Assembly (NCBI GenBank): GCA_036655755.1
Contig: JAVVPN010000105.1
Span: 1 to 8,837 of the forward strand
Length of the DNA: 8,837 nucleotides
Origin: JAUNSR01 sp036655755
GTDB lineage: Bacteria > Bacteroidota > Bacteroidia > Bacteroidales > JAUNSR01
Direction of reading: 5' to 3'
Each line of letters begins with the position of its first letter. Position 1 is the stretch's first letter. Below the pieces are notes generated by a model. That model ran no database searches and was not told the DNA's origin. It saw only the letters and a list, made by a program, of their open reading frames with translations. A program made the translations under genes and the position numbers. Below are positions 5,997 through 8,837 of the stretch, piece by piece.

Positions 5997-7010
5997 TTAT
6001 TCCCCGAAGCAGATACCCATCCGTTTTCCCTGGATAATCAAATCGTTATCCGGCTCCACCAACTTCAGTTTATTCGCAATATCGGCCAGAGGAACCGAGG
6101 AAATTTCGCTCCCTTTTACACATACCATCCGTCCGTACTGTCGATTCGCAATCAGCTCGGTAGCATGGCCGCCCAAGCGCGTAGCCAGGTTCCGGTCGAA
6201 AGGCGAAGGGTTGCCTCCGCGCTGGATATGTCCCAATACGGTTTCGCGGGTTTCGATACCCGTAGCCCTCGAAATCTCCTTGGCGATAAATTCGCCCGGC
6301 TTATGACACTCGGGCACTTTGATCCCTTCAGCCACCACGACGATCGAGTAAGGTTTCCCTTTGGCGGCACGGTTCAGGATAAACTCGTTCACCCGGTCCA
6401 TGTCGTAACCCAGTTCCGGAATCAAGATTACATCCCCGCCGCCGGCCATTCCCGCGTGAAGCGCGATCCATCCGGCATGATGCCCCATCACCTCGATCAC
6501 CATCACCCGCTTATGCGAGCTAGCTGTCGAGTGGAGGCGGTCGATCGCTTCAGTCGCGATATTCACCGCCGTATTGAATCCGAACGTCAAGTCGGTTCCG
6601 TAGATATCGTTATCGATGGTTTTAGGCACCGCCACCACATTCATGCCCAGGCGTGAAATCACATTTGCGGTTTTCATGGTTCCGTTTCCGCCGATGCAGA
6701 CCACACAATCCAACCCCAGTTCATGATACTTTTTCATTAACTGTTCGCATATTCCATCTTCGTCAGCCTGTAATTGTTTTCGGAAAGGTTTTTCACGCGA
6801 CGTTCCCAATATGGTCCCGCCCAGATTCAGAATACCCGACAAAGATCTTTCGGTAAATGGTTCGACATCCTCCAGCAGTATTCCTTTAAAACCGGAATGG
6901 ATTCCCATCACCTCCATTCCATAATGCATAATGGCCGTTTTTCCTACCCCGCGTATTGTTGCGTTAATGCCGGGGCAGTCGCCTCCCGAAGTGAGTATTC
7001 CTATTTTCAT
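5997..7010 (-). CDS. pfkA: 6-phosphofructokinase, mixed-signature (PFK_mixed) type
   Basis: This enzyme phosphorylates fructose 6-phosphate to fructose 1,6-bisphosphate in glycolysis. The 337-residue protein has the N-terminal glycine loop TSGGDCPGIN (7-16), Arg72 in TSREKP, the nucleotide/metal loop IGGNGT (106-111), the catalytic loop PKTIDND (129-135) with Asp133, the substrate motif MGHHAG (175-180) and LGHIQRGG (259-266). Gly110 corresponds to E. coli Gly104, the usual mark of ATP use. Lys130 corresponds to Gly124, where lysine is typical of PPi-dependent enzymes. Asn109 replaces the metal-binding Asp103. This combination fits the mixed group of PFKs, so the phosphoryl donor is most likely ATP but not certain, and allosteric control of the E. 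coli kind is doubtful. The ATG is supported by a Shine-Dalgarno sequence. Bacteroidota often carry several PFK genes, and this may be one of a set. Confidence 0.92.
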   Translation of the reverse strand: MKIGILTSGGDCPGINATIRGVGKTAIMHYGMEVMGIHSGFKGILLEDVEPFTERSLSGILNLGGTILGTSREKPFRKQLQADEDGICEQLMKKYHELGLDCVVCIGGNGTMKTANVISRLGMNVVAVPKTIDNDIYGTDLTFGFNTAVNIATEAIDRLHSTASSHKRVMVIEVMGHHAGWIALHAGMAGGGDVILIPELGYDMDRVNEFILNRAAKGKPYSIVVVAEGIKVPECHKPGEFIAKEISRATGIETRETVLGHIQRGGNPSPFDRNLATRLGGHATELIANRQYGRMVCVKGSEISSVPLADIANKLKLVEPDNDLIIQGKRMGICFGE

Positions 7011-7019
7011 CGGTATTAG

Positions 7020-7028
7020 CCTCCTTTT
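7020..7028 (-). promoter_or_regulatory. Strong Shine-Dalgarno sequence of pfkA
   Basis: The minus strand reads AAAAGGAGG, ending nine bases before the pfkA ATG at 7010. It is the only near-perfect anti-SD complement in front of a gene in this window and fixes the pfkA start. Such sites are uncommon in Bacteroidota. Confidence 0.7.
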
Positions 7029-7045
7029 AAGTAGTTTGAGTTTTT

Positions 7046-7053
7046 CAAAGATA
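7046..7053 (-). promoter_or_regulatory. Candidate -7 element of the pfkA promoter
   Basis: The minus strand reads TATCTTTG, a full match to TAnnTTTG, 35 bases upstream of the pfkA ATG and just ahead of the Shine-Dalgarno sequence. No TTTG is found at the expected -33 spacing, so support is partial. Confidence 0.4.
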
Positions 7054-7147
7054 ATAAACTCTGTAGCCCGATAGGCTCCAATCGTAATAAAATCGAAAAT
7101 AAGTGCCTTAAACTATCGTGCTGCGGTAGAACCTATTGATTAATTTC

Positions 7148-7155
7148 TATTTTTG
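7148..7155 (+). promoter_or_regulatory. Candidate -7 element of the GH3 gene promoter
   Basis: TATTTTTG matches TAnnTTTG in full and lies 45 bases before the GH3-family ATG, which would give a leader of about 40 bases. The -33 region has no clear TTTG. Together with the pfkA element it would make the 190-base gap at 7011-7200 a pair of divergent promoters. Confidence 0.4.
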
Positions 7156-7200
7156 TAATCCACTACAATCGGAAAACGAGATTATAAAGAACAGATTCTG

Positions 7201-8712
7201 ATGAATACAAAGACCAAACTGCTCTCGTTCGCTTTTTTGAAAAGACAACGCGAGATTGAAAGATACCAAACCGATGCTGAAATCATTCAGCAAAGTCAAC
7301 TTTTCCGCTTGCTCGAATCCGCGCGAAATACGGAATGGGGACGACAATTTGATTATCGTACGATCGAATCATACGACCAGTTTGCCTCCCGCGTGCCTCT
7401 CCAGACTTATGAAGAAATCAAGCCTTATGTAGAACGGATGCTCCGGGGCGAGCAGAACCTGATATGGCCCACCGATATCCGATGGTTTGCCAAATCGTCG
7501 GGCACTACCAACGACAAGAGTAAATTCATTCCGGTCAGTGCCGAAGCATTGCGCGACTGCCATTACCAGGGTGGCTGGGATACGGTAGCCCTTTATCTGC
7601 ATTTGAATCCCGACAGCAATTTCTTTTCGGGCAAAGCGCTTATCCTGGGCGGAAGCCATAAACCCGACGAACTGGCCGAAGGCATTCATTACGGCGACTT
7701 GTCGGCCGTGCTGATTCAGAATATCAACCCGTTGCTCGAGTTGATCCGTGTGCCCAATAAAGAGATTGCGCTCATGGACGAATGGGAAGCCAAACTCGAA
7801 GCGATGGTCAAAACCACATCCAAAGAAGATATCACCAACCTGTCGGGCGTTCCCTCCTGGTTTCTCGTCTTAATCAAAAAGATACTCGAGAAAGAGGGGA
7901 AAACCTCATTGCTCGACGTATGGCCCAACCTCGAAGTATTCTTCCACGGAGGCATCAGTTTCGATCCCTACCGCGAACAATACAAACAGCTTATTCCGTC
8001 CGATAAAATGCATTATATGGAAACCTATAATGCATCCGAAGGCTTCTTCGGCATCCAGAACGATTTCAGCGACCGCTCGATGTTGCTGATGATCGACTTG
8101 GGCGTTTTCTTCGAATTCATTCCGCTCGAAGAGATCGACTCTCCGCATCCTACCGTACTTCCGTTATGGAAAACTGAACTCAATAAAAACTATGCGGTGG
8201 TGATATCCACCAACTCCGGATTGTGGCGCTATATCATCGGCGACACCGTAAAATTCACCTCTTCCGATCCTTACAAATTCGTTATCACCGGGCGCACCAA
8301 GCATTTCATCAATGCCTTCGGCGAAGAGCTGATGGTATCGAATGCCGACAAAGGGATAGCCCGTGCGTGCGAACAGACAGGCGCGGTTGTGAAGGACTAT
8401 ACCGCTGCTCCCACCTTCATGCAAGGCGATAAGAAAGGACACCATACCTGGATCATCGAATTCGATAAACAACCCGAGTCGCTCGAAGCGTTTGCCGATA
8501 TCCTCGACCAATCGCTGCAGGAGCTTAATTCAGATTACGAGGCCAAACGCTACAAAGGGATTTTCCTTTCGCGCCTGGAGTTGATCAATGCCCGCAAAGG
8601 CCTCTTCCACGATTGGCTCAAAGCCAAAGACAAACTTGGCGGCCAGCACAAGATCCCGCGCCTGAGCAATAGCCGGCAGTATCTCGAAGAGCTGATAGCG
8701 ATGAATCAATAA
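7201..8712 (+). CDS. GH3-family acyl-adenylating enzyme, substrate unknown
   Basis: This 503-residue cytoplasmic protein belongs to the GH3 family, named after auxin-responsive plant proteins that adenylate carboxylic acids and join them to amino acids. The three nucleotide-binding motifs of the family are visible. The phosphate loop is KSSGTTNDKSKFIP (98-111), the adenine/ribose motif is TYNASEG (275-281), and LWRYIIGD (341-348) is the YRxGD-like segment. Arg365 in the hinge (TGRTKHFINAFGEE) and Lys484 in LGGQHKIPRL are placed like the conserved Arg and the catalytic C-terminal Lys of ANL-type enzymes. There is no signal peptide or membrane segment. Bacterial members are widespread in Bacteroidota, but their acid and acceptor substrates are not known to me. 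The gene stands alone between pfkA and a terminator, so context gives no hint of a pathway. The ATG is the first in-frame start and follows a plausible -7 element. Confidence 0.88.
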   Translation: MNTKTKLLSFAFLKRQREIERYQTDAEIIQQSQLFRLLESARNTEWGRQFDYRTIESYDQFASRVPLQTYEEIKPYVERMLRGEQNLIWPTDIRWFAKSSGTTNDKSKFIPVSAEALRDCHYQGGWDTVALYLHLNPDSNFFSGKALILGGSHKPDELAEGIHYGDLSAVLIQNINPLLELIRVPNKEIALMDEWEAKLEAMVKTTSKEDITNLSGVPSWFLVLIKKILEKEGKTSLLDVWPNLEVFFHGGISFDPYREQYKQLIPSDKMHYMETYNASEGFFGIQNDFSDRSMLLMIDLGVFFEFIPLEEIDSPHPTVLPLWKTELNKNYAVVISTNSGLWRYIIGDTVKFTSSDPYKFVITGRTKHFINAFGEELMVSNADKGIARACEQTGAVVKDYTAAPTFMQGDKKGHHTWIIEFDKQPESLEAFADILDQSLQELNSDYEAKRYKGIFLSRLELINARKGLFHDWLKAKDKLGGQHKIPRLSNSRQYLEELIAMNQ

Positions 8713-8728
8713 ACATATTGTATAAAAT

Positions 8729-8764
8729 AACAGGGGGCGGAAATGTGATTTTCCGCCCCCTGTT
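8729..8764. terminator. Hairpin terminator after the GH3 gene, probably bidirectional
   Basis: A perfect 15-pair stem (8729-8743 with 8750-8764) with core GGGGGCGG/CCGCCCCC and a six-base loop begins 16 bases after the GH3 stop. The plus-strand trailer is GCTTTATTG. The minus-strand trailer is a T-rich TATTTTATA, so it can also end the leftward gene that finishes at 8783. Confidence 0.85.
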
Positions 8765-8782
8765 GCTTTATTGCCGTTTAGC

Positions 8783-8837
8783 TTATTTACCGATCTCTTC
8801 CTGCAATACCCCTTTTACGATGCTATGGTCGCGCAAA
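8783..8837 (-). CDS. C-terminal end of an unidentified leftward gene (partial)
   Basis: The minus strand reads open from the window edge for 17 codons (LRDHSIVKGVLQEEIGK) to a TAA at 8785-8783, 18 bases before the terminator stem at 8729-8764. The peptide looks like a normal helical protein end, and its position just ahead of a terminator usable on that strand supports a real gene. Seventeen codons are too few to name a family, and a chance open frame cannot be excluded. Confidence 0.45.
   Translation of the reverse strand, partial: LRDHSIVKGVLQEEIGK

Noticed and set aside
6165..6656. 163-codon plus-strand open frame antisense to pfkA
   Set aside because: It mirrors a well-supported conserved gene, its translation is rich in Arg and His without domain-like character, and it has no promoter or ribosome site.
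5997..7010. Assignment as a PPi-dependent phosphofructokinase
   Set aside because: Lys130 fits that class, but Gly110 instead of Asp at the donor-selecting position speaks against it; mixed type is the safer call.
8164..8511. 115-codon minus-strand open frame antisense to the GH3 gene
   Set aside because: It is a frame shadow of a strongly conserved coding region; the peptide matches nothing I recognise.

Overview
The window looks like a chromosomal segment from a member of the Bacteroidota, most probably the order Bacteroidales (Bacteroides/Parabacteroides/Tannerella-like). The reasons are the acpP-fabF-rnc block with purN divergent in front of it and pfkA nearby, short AT-rich leaders that mostly lack Shine-Dalgarno sequences, several TAnnTTTG-type -7 promoter elements, and a GH3-family acyl-adenylating enzyme, which is common in this phylum. 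Seven complete protein genes and the tail of an eighth fill the window. There is no RNA gene, insertion sequence, CRISPR array or prophage signal, and no gene-free stretch exceeds 200 bases.

Left part (1-1830): pdxB (pyridoxal phosphate synthesis) runs rightward and converges on purN (purine synthesis), which runs leftward; the two reading frames overlap by 17 bases. A strong intrinsic terminator for pdxB sits inside the 3' coding part of purN, on the antisense strand. PurN and acpP diverge from a 150-base AT-rich region with candidate back-to-back promoters.

Centre (1831-4300): acpP, fabF and rnc form a tight rightward operon that makes the acyl carrier protein, the elongating condensing enzyme of fatty acid synthesis and ribonuclease III. 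It ends in a strong hairpin terminator.

Right part (4304-8837): a secreted alpha/beta hydrolase resembling subtype B tannases and a 6-phosphofructokinase with mixed ATP/PPi-type active-site signatures lie on the minus strand. They are separated by 139 bases that hold a long imperfect inverted repeat. A GH3-family adenylating enzyme is divergent from pfkA and ends at a bidirectional-looking terminator. The last 55 bases are probably the C-terminus of another leftward gene.

Most of the window is housekeeping metabolism. I do not see a clear new multi-gene system. The most unusual items are the strand-selective antisense terminator, the Asp-to-Asn change in the RNase III metal site, the mixed-type phosphofructokinase, the long intergenic dyad, and the two enzymes of unknown substrate (tannase-like hydrolase and GH3).
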